The position numbers and the translations under genes are program-made. Source: an uncultured Eubacteriales bacterium (GTDB taxonomy: Bacteria > Bacillota > Clostridia > Oscillospirales > CAG-272). From it: a stretch of 64,000 nt of DNA. Positions 8,797-19,726 of the stretch are shown one piece after another. Numbering within the stretch: the stretch's first letter is position 1; each line of letters starts with the position of its first letter. The stretch is taken from assembly GCA_934467415.1 (NCBI GenBank), contig CAKSLQ010000006.1:1-64000 (forward strand), in the 5' to 3' direction. The notes beneath the pieces are model-generated. The model had not been told where the DNA came from. It worked only from the letters and a program-made list of their open reading frames with translations, and searched no databases.

Positions 8797-9607
8797 CATC
8801 ACATTCGGCCAGTATTTCCCCGGCTGCTCGCTGCTCCACCGCGCCGACCCGCGCACCAAGCTGCTGTTTGCCGTCTTCTACGTCGTGGTGCTGTTTTTCT
8901 GCAAGAGTGCCGCGAGCTTCGCGTTTGCGCTGATTTATACGGCGGTGCTGACCGTCCTGTCCGGGCTGCCCGCCCGTGCCGTGCTCCGCTCGGTAAAGCC
9001 GCTGCTGTTCGTGATCCTGTTCACCGCGATCATCAACCTGTTCTGGACGGGCGGCGAAACGCCGCTCGTGGACTGGAAGTTCATCCACATCTACCGCGAG
9101 GGCGTGATCTTCGCCGTCTTCATGGCGGTGCGCATCGTGCTGCTCGTGGTCGGCATGAGCGTGATTCTCAGCTATACCACCACGCCGATCGCCATGACCG
9201 ACGGCATCGAGGCGCTGTTTGCCCCGTTTGCGAAGATCGGACTGCCCGTGCATGACTTCGCCATGATGATGACGATCGCCATGCGCTTTATCCCGACCCT
9301 GATCGAGGAGACCGGCAAGATCATGGACGCGCAGAAGGCGCGCGGCGCGGACTTCGAGAGCGGCGGCCTTGTGAAAAAGGCCAAGGCGCTCATCCCGATC
9401 CTCGTGCCGCTGTTTGTCTCGGCGTTCAAGCGCGCCGACGACCTCGCCATCGCCATGGAGTGCCGCTGCTACCGCGGCGGAGAGGGCAGAACCAAGCTGA
9501 AGGTGCTGCGCTTCGGCACGCCCGACGCGCTTTGCGCCGTCTTTGCCGCCGTCTTCCTCTGCGGCATTCTGCTCTGCAACATTTTCTTACCGTATATTAC
9601 GATCTGA
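8786..9607 (+). CDS. ecfT: Energy-coupling factor transmembrane protein EcfT
   Basis: EcfT is the membrane scaffold that couples the ATPases to interchangeable S components. The 273 residues begin MLGDITFGQYFPGCSLLHRADPR, including the conserved HRxDPRxK motif, and show 5-6 membrane helices. The two coupling motifs near the C-terminus are AQKARGADFE and a CRCYRGGEGRT variant of the usual ARxYRGG. The start at 8786 is preferred because ggagg lies 8 nt upstream; ATG 8780 is too close to it. truA follows after 9 nt, the common Bacillota order. Confidence 0.95.
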   Translation: MLGDITFGQYFPGCSLLHRADPRTKLLFAVFYVVVLFFCKSAASFAFALIYTAVLTVLSGLPARAVLRSVKPLLFVILFTAIINLFWTGGETPLVDWKFIHIYREGVIFAVFMAVRIVLLVVGMSVILSYTTTPIAMTDGIEALFAPFAKIGLPVHDFAMMMTIAMRFIPTLIEETGKIMDAQKARGADFESGGLVKKAKALIPILVPLFVSAFKRADDLAIAMECRCYRGGEGRTKLKVLRFGTPDALCAVFAAVFLCGILLCNIFLPYITI

Positions 9608-9616
9608 GGTGCTAAG

Positions 9617-10372
9617 ATGAAGCTGCTGCTCAGGCTGAAATTTCTCGGCACGGACTTCTGCGGCTGGCAGTACCAGCCGAACGCCCGCACCGTGCAGGGT
9701 ACATTGACCGCCGCGGCGCGCGAGGTCTTCGGCACGGATTGCCGCATCACCGGGTGCAGCCGCACCGACAGCGGCGTTCATGCCAATGACTTTGCCGCCG
9801 TGCTGGAGCTGCCGGGGGCGGACTGCACGATCCCGTGCGCGCGGATCCCGGCGGCGTTCGCCATGCGGCTCCCGCCCGACGTCTCCGTGACGGCGGCGGC
9901 GCCGGCGGCGGATGATTTTCACCCGCGCTATACGATGCTTACCAAGGAATATGTTTACAAGATTCTTGTGTCGCCCGTGCCCGATCCGTTTTTGCACGGC
10001 CGCGTGTGGCACTATCCGAAGAAGCTGCTGCCCGACGCCGCAGAGCGCATGGACGCCTGCGCCGCGGAGCTCGTCGGCCGACAGGATTTCGCCTCCTTCA
10101 TGGCGGCGGGCTCGAAGATCACCGACACGGTGCGCACGGTCAGCGAATGCCGCGTGTGCCGCTGCGGCGATCTCATCACGCTGACGATCGCAGCCGACGG
10201 CTTTCTCTACAACATGGTGCGGATCATCGCGGGGACGCTCCTGCTCGCCGGCGCGGGCAAGCTCGACCGCGCGGGGATGCGGCGGATCATCGACGCAAAA
10301 GACCGCGCCGCCGCCGGGGCGACCGCGCCGCCTGAGGGACTGTATCTAAGTAGGGTCACCTATCACGAATGA
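9617..10372 (+). CDS. truA: tRNA pseudouridine(38-40) synthase TruA
   Basis: TruA isomerises uridines 38-40 in the anticodon stem of many tRNAs. The 251 residues contain the catalytic aspartate D51 in GCSRTDSGVHA, the N-terminal KFLGTDFCGWQYQPN typical of TruA, and FLYNMVRIIAG near the C-terminus. It has a gaggtg site 10 nt after the ecfT stop and is followed by the DUF5711 gene. This is the standard family length of about 250 residues. Confidence 0.97.
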   Translation: MKLLLRLKFLGTDFCGWQYQPNARTVQGTLTAAAREVFGTDCRITGCSRTDSGVHANDFAAVLELPGADCTIPCARIPAAFAMRLPPDVSVTAAAPAADDFHPRYTMLTKEYVYKILVSPVPDPFLHGRVWHYPKKLLPDAAERMDACAAELVGRQDFASFMAAGSKITDTVRTVSECRVCRCGDLITLTIAADGFLYNMVRIIAGTLLLAGAGKLDRAGMRRIIDAKDRAAAGATAPPEGLYLSRVTYHE

Positions 10373-10385
10373 AAGGAGCTGCGCC

Positions 10386-11573
10386 ATGCGCGACCGGGAC
10401 AGAAACGTGCCCGCCGATGCGGCGGAGAATGCGGCAGAGCCTGCCGAGAACCCCTATTACGCGCGCATCAGCGCGCGGCTGCGGCACATAAAGTACCTCT
10501 GCGTGCTGCTCACGGTTGCGGCGGCGCTCTTCTTCCTATTTGCGTACCGCAGCAACATCACCTACGAAAACCTGCGCTATCTGCTCCGCGATGTGGACGA
10601 AGCGGGGAATGCCGGCCGCGCGGCGGACAGCTTCACCTATACGGCCGCCGACTCCAACTTTCTCCTGACCTTCCGCGGCGACCTCGCCGTCTGCTCGTCC
10701 TCCGGCGTTACGCTGTACCGCGCGGCGGGAGGGCGCACCTTTGCAGACGATCTGCGCTTTGAGAGCCCCGTGGCCGAGGCCTCCGGCAAGTACATGGTTG
10801 TCTACGACATCGGCGGCACGGCCTATTATCTCTACAACTCCGTCAGCCGCGTCTTTGACGGGAAGACCGACAGCCCGATCTACGACTGCGCCGTCGCATC
10901 CGGCGGCGGCAGCGCCGTGCTGACGCGCGCCAGGACGGGCGGATTCCGCATCCGCACCTACAGCAAAAACTTCGACCTTGTCGGCGAAATTACGCGCACG
11001 GGCTACGTCAGCGACATCGGCTATCTTGCCGACGGCCGCCTGTACATCTGCGAGAGCAGCGTGTCCGGCGCGTCGCTCGTCACCGCGCTCTCGCTCTACA
11101 CGCCGGGGCGCGATACGCTCGACTGCACGGTCACGGCGGACGGCTTTGCCTACCGCTGCGGCAGCCTCGGCGGCGGCTTCTATCTGCTGACTGCGTCGTC
11201 GCTGACCTTTTTTGACAAAAACGGCGAAAAAACCTTTTCCACTTCGTTCGGTACATCGGAGATCCTGTTTGCCGACGGCACGGCGGACGGCGTCGCGGTC
11301 TATGTGGACGAGAACGTCTCGGGCGCGGACTGCGCGGTCTATGCCTTCTTCGCCGACGGCACGAGCCTGTCGTCGCCCGCCCCGCGCGGCGCGCGCAGCC
11401 TGCTGCTTGCCGGGCGGCAGGTCTGCCTGCTTGCAGAGGAGACCCTGTACGTCTATGACGGCAGAACCGCAAAGCAGATCGCCACCGCCCCGGGCGGACG
11501 GCAGCTGCTGTACCTCGGCGGCGAGGTGCTGGTCTGCTACGATGACCGCGCCGAACGCACGGCGCTGCATTAA
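10386..11573 (+). CDS. DUF5711 family membrane-anchored beta-propeller-like protein
   Basis: This 395-residue protein has a short cytoplasmic N-terminus, one membrane helix (about 37-56, YLCVLLTVAAALFFLF) and an extracytoplasmic region. That region consists of repeated short beta segments (for example SGGGSAVLTRARTGG, AYRCGSLGGGFYLLTAS) that read like a WD/PQQ-type propeller. This layout matches DUF5711 proteins of Clostridia, whose function is unknown. It lies between truA and cvpA in a tight plus-strand run (13 and 21 nt gaps), with an aaaggag site. Confidence 0.8.
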   Translation: MRDRDRNVPADAAENAAEPAENPYYARISARLRHIKYLCVLLTVAAALFFLFAYRSNITYENLRYLLRDVDEAGNAGRAADSFTYTAADSNFLLTFRGDLAVCSSSGVTLYRAAGGRTFADDLRFESPVAEASGKYMVVYDIGGTAYYLYNSVSRVFDGKTDSPIYDCAVASGGGSAVLTRARTGGFRIRTYSKNFDLVGEITRTGYVSDIGYLADGRLYICESSVSGASLVTALSLYTPGRDTLDCTVTADGFAYRCGSLGGGFYLLTASSLTFFDKNGEKTFSTSFGTSEILFADGTADGVAVYVDENVSGADCAVYAFFADGTSLSSPAPRGARSLLLAGRQVCLLAEETLYVYDGRTAKQIATAPGGRQLLYLGGEVLVCYDDRAERTALH

Positions 11574-11594
11574 ATCCGAAAGGAAGCTGACATC

Positions 11595-12296
11595 ATGTCT
11601 ATTGCCATTGATCTTATTCTGGCGCTCATCATGGTTTCGATCGTTTTGACGGCGGTGCGCCGCGGCTTTGTCGTCTCGGTGTTCAAGCTGCTGTCTGCCG
11701 TGGCGGCGGTTGCCGTCGCCGTGCTGTTTTACAGGCAGCTCGGCAGCTTCTTCTGCGACCGCTTCGTCTATGACAAGGTCTTTACATCTTTGTACGACTG
11801 GCTGCAAAAGCTGGCGCAGAACGCGGACGGCAGCTTTGACCTCGGCGCCGCGGTCGCCGCGCTGCCGGAGGGGCTGAAGACGCTTGCCGCGGCGGCGGGG
11901 CTGGATCTTTCGGCGCTGGACGCCTCCTATGCGGGGCTGAGCGCCGCCACCGAGAGCGCGGCAAATTCGCTCTGCGCCACGCTCGCGTCTGCGCTGGCGC
12001 GGATCATGGCCGATATTCTTGCCTTTGCGGCGCTGTTTTTCGGTATGCTGATTCTGCTTTCGCTGGTCTGCCTGATTCTCGACGCGCTCTGCAAACTGCC
12101 GCTGCTCAAGGGGACAAACCGTCTGCTCGGCCTTGTCCTCGGCGTTTGTGAGGCGCTGCTTGTCGGCGCGGTCATCACGGCCATCGCGTCGGCGCTGCTT
12201 GGTGCGTACGGCGGAATGCACCCCGAATTTGCCGATGCCGACGCCATCGACCGCACCTATCTTGCCCGCTTGCTCCTGCGTTTGATCCCGCGCTGA
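11595..12296 (+). CDS. CvpA family membrane protein
   Basis: This 233-residue protein has an N-terminal membrane segment starting MSIAIDLILALIMVSIVLTAVRRGFV, the conserved RRGF after helix 1 that marks CvpA (colicin V production) proteins. A central amphipathic region follows, then further helices around residues 140-210. CvpA proteins are inner-membrane proteins of uncertain function linked to envelope stress or transport. It has an aaaggaagc site, and it is followed by pgsA, another membrane-biogenesis gene. Confidence 0.8.
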   Translation: MSIAIDLILALIMVSIVLTAVRRGFVVSVFKLLSAVAAVAVAVLFYRQLGSFFCDRFVYDKVFTSLYDWLQKLAQNADGSFDLGAAVAALPEGLKTLAAAAGLDLSALDASYAGLSAATESAANSLCATLASALARIMADILAFAALFFGMLILLSLVCLILDALCKLPLLKGTNRLLGLVLGVCEALLVGAVITAIASALLGAYGGMHPEFADADAIDRTYLARLLLRLIPR

Positions 12297-12343
12297 CTGC
12301 ATCCGCGCTTTTTGTAACGACTTACATTCCGGAGGAACCACCC

Positions 12344-12925
12344 ATGCAGAAACGATATATTCCCAATCTGCTGTCCGTCGTGCGTCTTTGCCTTGTGCCG
12401 CTGTTTGCGTATATTTTCTTTCTCGATTATCCGCAGCATGCGGCGGCCGCGATCCTGATCTTTTTCCTTGCCGGGGCGACCGACGTGCTGGACGGCTGGC
12501 TCGCCAGGCGCAACGGCTGGGTCAGCAATCTCGGCAAGGTGCTGGACCCGCTTGCGGATAAGCTGATGCAGTGTACGGTGCTGATCTGCTTCTATATCAA
12601 GGAGATCATCCCGATCTGGCTGATGCTGCTCTACGTCGGCAAGGAGCTGCTCGTGCTGGCGGGCTCGCTCTTCGTGTTCCGCCGCAAAAAAGTGGTCGTC
12701 AAGAGCAACTTTTTCGGCAAGCTGGCGGTCTGCGTGTTCTACGCCGCCATCGGCGCGCTGATTCTGCTGCGTCAATTTGCCTCTGCCGAAACGACAGCCG
12801 CCGCGACGCCGGTGATCTGCGTCGTCATGCTGTGCTTTGCGCTGTTGGCGCTGGTGCAGTATTTCCGCCTGTATATCCGGGCAAAAAGCGAGAGGATCTC
12901 CCACAAACCCCAAAAAGCGAGGTAA
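12344..12925 (+). CDS. pgsA: CDP-diacylglycerol-glycerol-3-phosphate 3-phosphatidyltransferase-like protein
   Basis: This protein makes, or is predicted to make, phosphatidylglycerol phosphate from CDP-diacylglycerol and glycerol-3-phosphate in the membrane. The 193 residues hold the CDP-alcohol phosphotransferase motif D-G-x2-A-R-x8-G-x3-D-x3-D at about 50-72 (DGWLARR, then GKVLDPLADK) and five or six helices. The length fits PgsA (180-200); a related headgroup transferase cannot be fully excluded. It has a strong ggagg site and is followed after 9 nt by the Clp ATPase gene. Confidence 0.88.
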   Translation: MQKRYIPNLLSVVRLCLVPLFAYIFFLDYPQHAAAAILIFFLAGATDVLDGWLARRNGWVSNLGKVLDPLADKLMQCTVLICFYIKEIIPIWLMLLYVGKELLVLAGSLFVFRRKKVVVKSNFFGKLAVCVFYAAIGALILLRQFASAETTAAATPVICVVMLCFALLALVQYFRLYIRAKSERISHKPQKAR

Positions 12926-12934
12926 AACCGAAAC

Positions 12935-15232
<2,298 letters not shown>

Positions 15233-15266
15233 AATAATATATTATGAAGCAAAAAGGAGAAGAATC

Positions 15267-16100
15267 ATGGAAGAAAACGAATCCTGCACGCACGACTGTT
15301 CGTCGTGCGGCGCAGCCTGTTCCGCGCGCGAGCCGCAGTCGCTCATCGAACCGCAGAATAAGCTCAGCAATGTGAAGAAGGTCATCGGCGTTGTCAGCGG
15401 AAAGGGCGGCGTCGGCAAATCGCTCGTCACCTCGATGCTCGCGGTGGAAATGAGCCGCCGCGGCTACAGGACCGCAATTCTCGACGCCGACATCACCGGC
15501 CCCTCGATCCCGAAGGTGTTCGGTCTGCATGAAAAGGCGGAGGGCAGCGAAGACGGCATTTACCCGGTCAAGACGAAGACGGGCATCGAGGTCATGTCCA
15601 TCAACCTGCTGCTCGATGACGAGAAAGCGCCGGTCGTCTGGCGCGGCCCGGTCATCGCGGGCACGGTCAAGCAGTTCTGGACGGACGTCGTCTGGAACGA
15701 GGTGGACTATATGTTTGTCGATATGCCTCCCGGAACCGGCGACGTGCCGCTGACCGTGTTCCAGAGCCTGCCGCTCGACGGCATCGTCATTGTCACCTCG
15801 CCGCAGGAGCTTGTTTCCATGATTGTCAGCAAGGCGGCCAAAATGGCGTCGCTGATGAACATCCGCGTGCTTGGCCTTGTCGAAAACATGAGCTATGTGC
15901 TGTGCCCCGACTGCGGCAGGCACATCGACATCTTCGGCACGGGCAAGACCGACGCGGTCGCCGCCGAATTCGGCTTTGACCTGCTCGCGCGCATTCCGCT
16001 CGATGCCCGCCTCGCCGCGCTCTGCGACAAGGGCGCGCTTGAGCTGATGGAGAACGATTATCTCAAAGCCGCCGCGGATAAAGTCGAAGCCATCGGATAA
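15267..16100 (+). CDS. mrp: Mrp/NBP35-type P-loop ATPase, Fe-S cluster carrier
   Basis: Mrp/ApbC proteins bind and hand over Fe-S clusters. The 277 residues open with a Cys cluster (C7, C11, C14, C18) like that of eukaryotic NBP35. Then come deviant Walker A GKGGVGKS (45-52), DADITGPSIPK, DMPPGTGD, and the cluster-binding CPDCG motif near residue 213. It has an aaaggag site 34 nt after the Clp gene. A copy of its last ~23 codons and of its terminator is found at 22934-23054. Confidence 0.95.
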   Translation: MEENESCTHDCSSCGAACSAREPQSLIEPQNKLSNVKKVIGVVSGKGGVGKSLVTSMLAVEMSRRGYRTAILDADITGPSIPKVFGLHEKAEGSEDGIYPVKTKTGIEVMSINLLLDDEKAPVVWRGPVIAGTVKQFWTDVVWNEVDYMFVDMPPGTGDVPLTVFQSLPLDGIVIVTSPQELVSMIVSKAAKMASLMNIRVLGLVENMSYVLCPDCGRHIDIFGTGKTDAVAAEFGFDLLARIPLDARLAALCDKGALELMENDYLKAAADKVEAIG

Positions 16101-16108
16101 GATTTTCC

Positions 16109-16151
16109 AAAAGTGCAAAAAGAGACGCGCAAGCGCCCTTTTTGCACTTTT
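16109..16151 (+). terminator. Terminator after mrp
   Basis: Arms aaaagtgcaaaaag (16109-16122) and ctttttgcactttt (16138-16151) form a perfect 14-bp stem just after the mrp stop. The 3' arm is itself T-rich. A diverged duplicate exists at 23011-23054. Confidence 0.85.
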
Positions 16152-16197
16152 AGTTTATTTTTATAAAATCCGATGCAAAAATACGTTTGTTTTTATG

Positions 16198-16226
16198 TTG
16201 AATTGCAAAAATGCAGGGTATATAAT
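16198..16226 (+). promoter_or_regulatory. Promoter of surface-protein cassette 1
   Basis: TTGAAT (16198-16203), a 17-nt spacer and TATAAT (16221-16226) lie 75 nt before the first GLUG-protein gene, in an AT-rich gap that follows the mrp terminator. Confidence 0.7.
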
Positions 16227-16300
16227 TAAGATGTATAGAGGGGAGACTCTACTTTTTTACCCTTTTCTGCAGCAAAAATAATGGAAACGGAGGATTCAAC

Positions 16301-19204
16301 ATGCAAAGAAAAGGACTTGGCATTCTCCTTGTGCTTTGCCTGCTTGCCTGCGCGTTCACCCTGGCGATGAGCGCGGCGGACAGCACGGCGGCGTACACGG
16401 AGATCGGCACGCCGGAGGCGCTCATCTCACTGATGACCCGCGCAAACGGCGAGTCTTGGGCGGGCAACTACCGGCTGACCGCCGACATCACTTTGCCCGC
16501 GGGCACGGCACAAAACCCCATCGGCAATTCGACCGATAAGTTCACCGGCATTTTTGACGGCAACGGCAAGACCGTCAGCGGCGTCAATCTGGTGGATGAA
16601 GCTACGGCTTCCGGCACCAACGCCTTTATCGGCTTCTTCGGCTATGTGCAGGGCGGCGAGATCCGCAACCTCACGCTGAAGGGCACGGTTTCGACCACCG
16701 GCCGCCGCGCCGGCGGCTTTATCGGCGCCATCAACGGATCGGCGAAGGTCGAGGACTGCATCAACTATTGCAGCGTCGGCGCCTTTGCCAATGCCGGCGG
16801 TATCGTCGGCTTTGTATCCCCGTCCGCAGGCGTGACCATCAGCGGCTGTAAGAACTACGGTGCGATTACCGGCACGACTGCCGCAAACACCGGCACGGGC
16901 GGCATCATCGGTTCCACCGGCACATCTACGGCTTCGACTGCCGGCCTCACCGTCTCCGGATGTGCAAACTATGGTGCAGTGACCGGTACGCAGTTTGTCG
17001 GCGGTATCGTCGGGTATTTCTACGGTGCGGACACAAACCAGGCAACCGCACTGACCAACGCAAAGTACAAGGTGTACAACTGCATGAACGCAGGAACGGT
17101 CAAGGCGACGGCGGCAGGTCAGGCAGACCTCGGCGGTATCTTCGGTATCGCATGGCAGGTTGCCGGCATGCACAGCAACTACAACCGCGGTAAGATTATC
17201 GCGTCTGCAAACGCCACCAATGTCGGCGGCATCATCGGCAGAACCAACGGCGTTGTCAAGATGGCATACAGCTACAATGCCGTACAGCCGACGACCGAGG
17301 ACGAGACCGCGCTTGCAAGCGCTACCGTGCAGGGCGTTATCGGCAAGATCGGCACACCCGCCAAAACGGTTCTGGTCAACAACTACTTTGCAGCGGGCAT
17401 GGAAGATGCCGCGACCAATAATGTGGAGTACACCGACGCGGCGTTTGACAAGCTGAACACCCAGAAGTTCTGGAAGGAAACGACAAACGGCCCCGAACTG
17501 AAGGACTTCCACGAGCATACGGATGCGGATAACAACGGCGTGTGCGATACCTGTGGGGAAACGCTGGCAACACATACGCCCGATTATGTGTGGAAGTTTG
17601 ACGGTACCAACTACTACTACACCTGCGCGGATGAAGGCTGCGGTGAGGTTCTGCATTCGCAGACCGAGGCGCCTACGCTCTATGTGGATGCGTATACCAA
17701 GGCCTCCGCGCTTGTCGGCAATGACAAGAACGACGGTCTCAGCAAGGAGACGGCGGTGCTGACGGTTGAAGAGGCGTTCCGACGCCTTGCCGATGTCGGC
17801 GGCACGGTCTGCTTCAGCGACCGGTACTATGTCAGCTCCAATATCAGTTTCCCGGCAAACAGCAAGAAGATCACCGTCACCTCGGACCCGAAGACCGGCT
17901 TCTATTTCGAGAAGACCAATCTGCGCGTCCGCATCAACGGCGACGTTGAATTCTGCAACATGTTCTTCTATGCGGATAAGGCTGCAAACGATGCAGCCCG
18001 CCTGGTCGTCTTTGTCTGCAACTGGCATGACGTCACCTTCGGCGAAGGCCTTGCAGCTTCCGTGAGCGCTTACATCTTCGCCGGCACCGAGAGCACGGCG
18101 GATGATACAGACGCGCAGACGCAGAACCTTGTATTCTTCGGTGTCAACCAGGTCGTTATGACCGGTACGACAGGGGACGATCTGAGTGCTGCGCGCTGCT
18201 TCTACGATAACATCGTGCTCGGCAGCCGCACCACGGCGGCGAGTGTCGCCAATGTGACGGCCAACAAGGAGATCGAGGCGCGCTTCTATGACTATACGGC
18301 AGACCCGTATGTCTTTTCCCCGAAAGTCGGGACACTGCGCTGCGCTACCACGGCACAGTCTGCAAATGCGAATGTGCAGGGCTGCGAGACGACCGTTTAT
18401 CTGAACGGCGGCACCACGGTCGGAACGCTGGCGGGCGGTTACAAAAACATGACGAACGACGGCGTTGCTGCGCTGGATAAGCTGACGCTGGCGCTGAACG
18501 ACAACGCAACCGTTACGGATGTGTTCACGCTCTTCAACATCAAGGCGATCGACCTCACCGTTTCCACGGGCGCCGCGCGCACCACGGCTATCCCGGTGAA
18601 GCTCATCGCTTCGTTCGGCGAGGCTTACACCGCAGACGGCACCGAGAGCCTTGTCGCATCTTACGGCACGCATTCGTTTGCAGCCGACACCGGCATGGCG
18701 GACGGACTTGTGGCAGGCATCAACTACAATGCATACTATGAGGGCCGCGTTACGGTCAACCTCACCGATGAGTGCACCTGGACGGATACCAATGCAAACG
18801 GTACTTATGCGAAGACCTGCTCCTGCGGCAGAACCGAGACGGTGGTTTCGCTGGCATTCGGCTCGACAACTGCAACGAGCACGGGCAGCACGGTCCGCTT
18901 CATCGCCGAGATGACGCTCGGCAAGGATGCAGCCGTTGAAAAGTACGGTATGCTCATCACGGCGCTGGCGGATCAGACGGCAGGCAGCGGTAGCTTCGCA
19001 GATGAAAGATTCGCATTTGCGGAGGGCACCGATGTCACGGCGGCTGTGGACGGCAAACTCCGTTTTGCGGCAGACCTTACCGGTATTCCCGCAGGCAAGG
19101 GTGATACGCCCATCTATGCATGGGCATATGTGAAGCTCGCGGGTCTGGACGATCTTGTCGTGCTGCCCTTTGATGCAGTCACGGCAAACGGGCTGAAGAA
19201 GTGA
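16301..19204 (+). CDS. Secreted GLUG/beta-helix surface protein, cassette 1
   Basis: This 967-residue protein has a Sec signal peptide (MQRKGLGILLVLCLLACAFTLAMSAA). Residues about 30-400 are GLUG-type repeats (GGFIGAINGSAKVEDCINYC, GGIVGFV, GGIIGST), which form a right-handed beta helix. A short Cys module follows (NGVCDTCGE, CADEGCGE). Next is a second beta-helix module starting LYVDAYTKAS that recurs in the other surface proteins of this window. A C-terminal domain of about 118 residues (from VVSLAFGSTTATSTG) is identical in cassette 2. No SLH or LPxTG anchor is seen. The start has a cggagg site. The ligand or function is unknown; adhesion or display is a guess. Confidence 0.85.
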   Translation: MQRKGLGILLVLCLLACAFTLAMSAADSTAAYTEIGTPEALISLMTRANGESWAGNYRLTADITLPAGTAQNPIGNSTDKFTGIFDGNGKTVSGVNLVDEATASGTNAFIGFFGYVQGGEIRNLTLKGTVSTTGRRAGGFIGAINGSAKVEDCINYCSVGAFANAGGIVGFVSPSAGVTISGCKNYGAITGTTAANTGTGGIIGSTGTSTASTAGLTVSGCANYGAVTGTQFVGGIVGYFYGADTNQATALTNAKYKVYNCMNAGTVKATAAGQADLGGIFGIAWQVAGMHSNYNRGKIIASANATNVGGIIGRTNGVVKMAYSYNAVQPTTEDETALASATVQGVIGKIGTPAKTVLVNNYFAAGMEDAATNNVEYTDAAFDKLNTQKFWKETTNGPELKDFHEHTDADNNGVCDTCGETLATHTPDYVWKFDGTNYYYTCADEGCGEVLHSQTEAPTLYVDAYTKASALVGNDKNDGLSKETAVLTVEEAFRRLADVGGTVCFSDRYYVSSNISFPANSKKITVTSDPKTGFYFEKTNLRVRINGDVEFCNMFFYADKAANDAARLVVFVCNWHDVTFGEGLAASVSAYIFAGTESTADDTDAQTQNLVFFGVNQVVMTGTTGDDLSAARCFYDNIVLGSRTTAASVANVTANKEIEARFYDYTADPYVFSPKVGTLRCATTAQSANANVQGCETTVYLNGGTTVGTLAGGYKNMTNDGVAALDKLTLALNDNATVTDVFTLFNIKAIDLTVSTGAARTTAIPVKLIASFGEAYTADGTESLVASYGTHSFAADTGMADGLVAGINYNAYYEGRVTVNLTDECTWTDTNANGTYAKTCSCGRTETVVSLAFGSTTATSTGSTVRFIAEMTLGKDAAVEKYGMLITALADQTAGSGSFADERFAFAEGTDVTAAVDGKLRFAADLTGIPAGKGDTPIYAWAYVKLAGLDDLVVLPFDAVTANGLKK

Positions 19205-19218
19205 GGAGGAGAAGCAGT

Positions 19219-19383
19219 ATGCGAAAGAATCAATATGAGCAGCCGAAGCTGCAGCTCGTTTCGCTTGCACTGAACGATGTTCTCCTTGCAAGCACGGGCA
19301 ACCCGGAAGACCCGGACAATGAACTGGACACGGGTTACACGGTCAAACTCAACAGTACGACCTGGAAAGACATCTGGGGTTAA
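19219..19383 (+). CDS. Small conserved peptide of unknown function, cassette 1
   Basis: This 54-residue peptide is MRKNQYEQPKLQLV..., with NDVLLAS at 19-25 and the ending TTWKDIWG. It has no signal peptide or membrane helix. A gaggagga site lies 7 nt before the ATG, 14 nt after the GLUG gene stop; a terminator follows, so the two are one transcript. Two paralogues (22708, 26614) keep YEQPKLxLV, NDVLLAS and a Trp-x2-Ile-Trp end, while the middle varies. A conserved front, a small-residue break and a variable body resemble a leader/core precursor. However, no maturation enzyme or exporter is adjacent, so I leave it as unknown. Confidence 0.75.
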   Translation: MRKNQYEQPKLQLVSLALNDVLLASTGNPEDPDNELDTGYTVKLNSTTWKDIWG

Positions 19384-19395
19384 AAAATAAAAAAA

Positions 19396-19417
19396 GGCGG
19401 CGAAAGCCGCCTTTTTT
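19396..19417 (+). terminator. Terminator of cassette 1
   Basis: ggcggc-gaaa-gccgcc followed by six T residues, 12 nt after the peptide stop. Confidence 0.9.
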
Positions 19418-19432
19418 ATTTTTGTGCATAAT

Positions 19433-19726
19433 GCTGAAAATAAATTTCGCACAAATCGCGGAATCTCAAAAAACGATTTGTAAATGTTGTATTATTCGAG
19501 CATTTGGCGCCGAAGACAGTTCAATTTATACAAATTTGTTTTTGTTAAATTGTACACTTTTGCCACGGTGCGTGGAGCAGCTTTTTTGCAGATGCAACAA
19601 AGAAGCGCAAAAAAACCAACATTTATACCTTGTATTCATTTGAATAATAGTTTACAATTAAGTACAATACTGCTTGAAATGTACAAAATTGTGCACAAAC
19701 GGCAAGTTTTCGAAAGGGAGAGATTT
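19433..19726 (+). promoter_or_regulatory. AT-rich upstream region and promoter of cassette 2
   Basis: This is a gene-free stretch of about 290 nt. The best promoter is TTGAAT (19640-19645), 17 nt, TACAAT (19663-19668). Several segments (the start gctgaaaa, cacggt, and the end ggcaa.ttt.gaaaggga) recur in the same order upstream of cassette 3, so the two upstream regions are homologous but diverged. I see no open reading frame or recognisable RNA. Confidence 0.55.

Larger units (their letters stand above)
18822..19432 (+). repeat. Near-identical 611-nt block, copy 1
   Basis: This block covers the last ~127 codons of the cassette 1 GLUG protein, the small peptide gene, the terminator and the following ataat. 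It matches 22311-22920 with about four substitutions and a one-base indel that I can see, while sequence on either side is much more diverged. Such a sharp boundary suggests recent gene conversion or unequal recombination. Confidence 0.9.
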
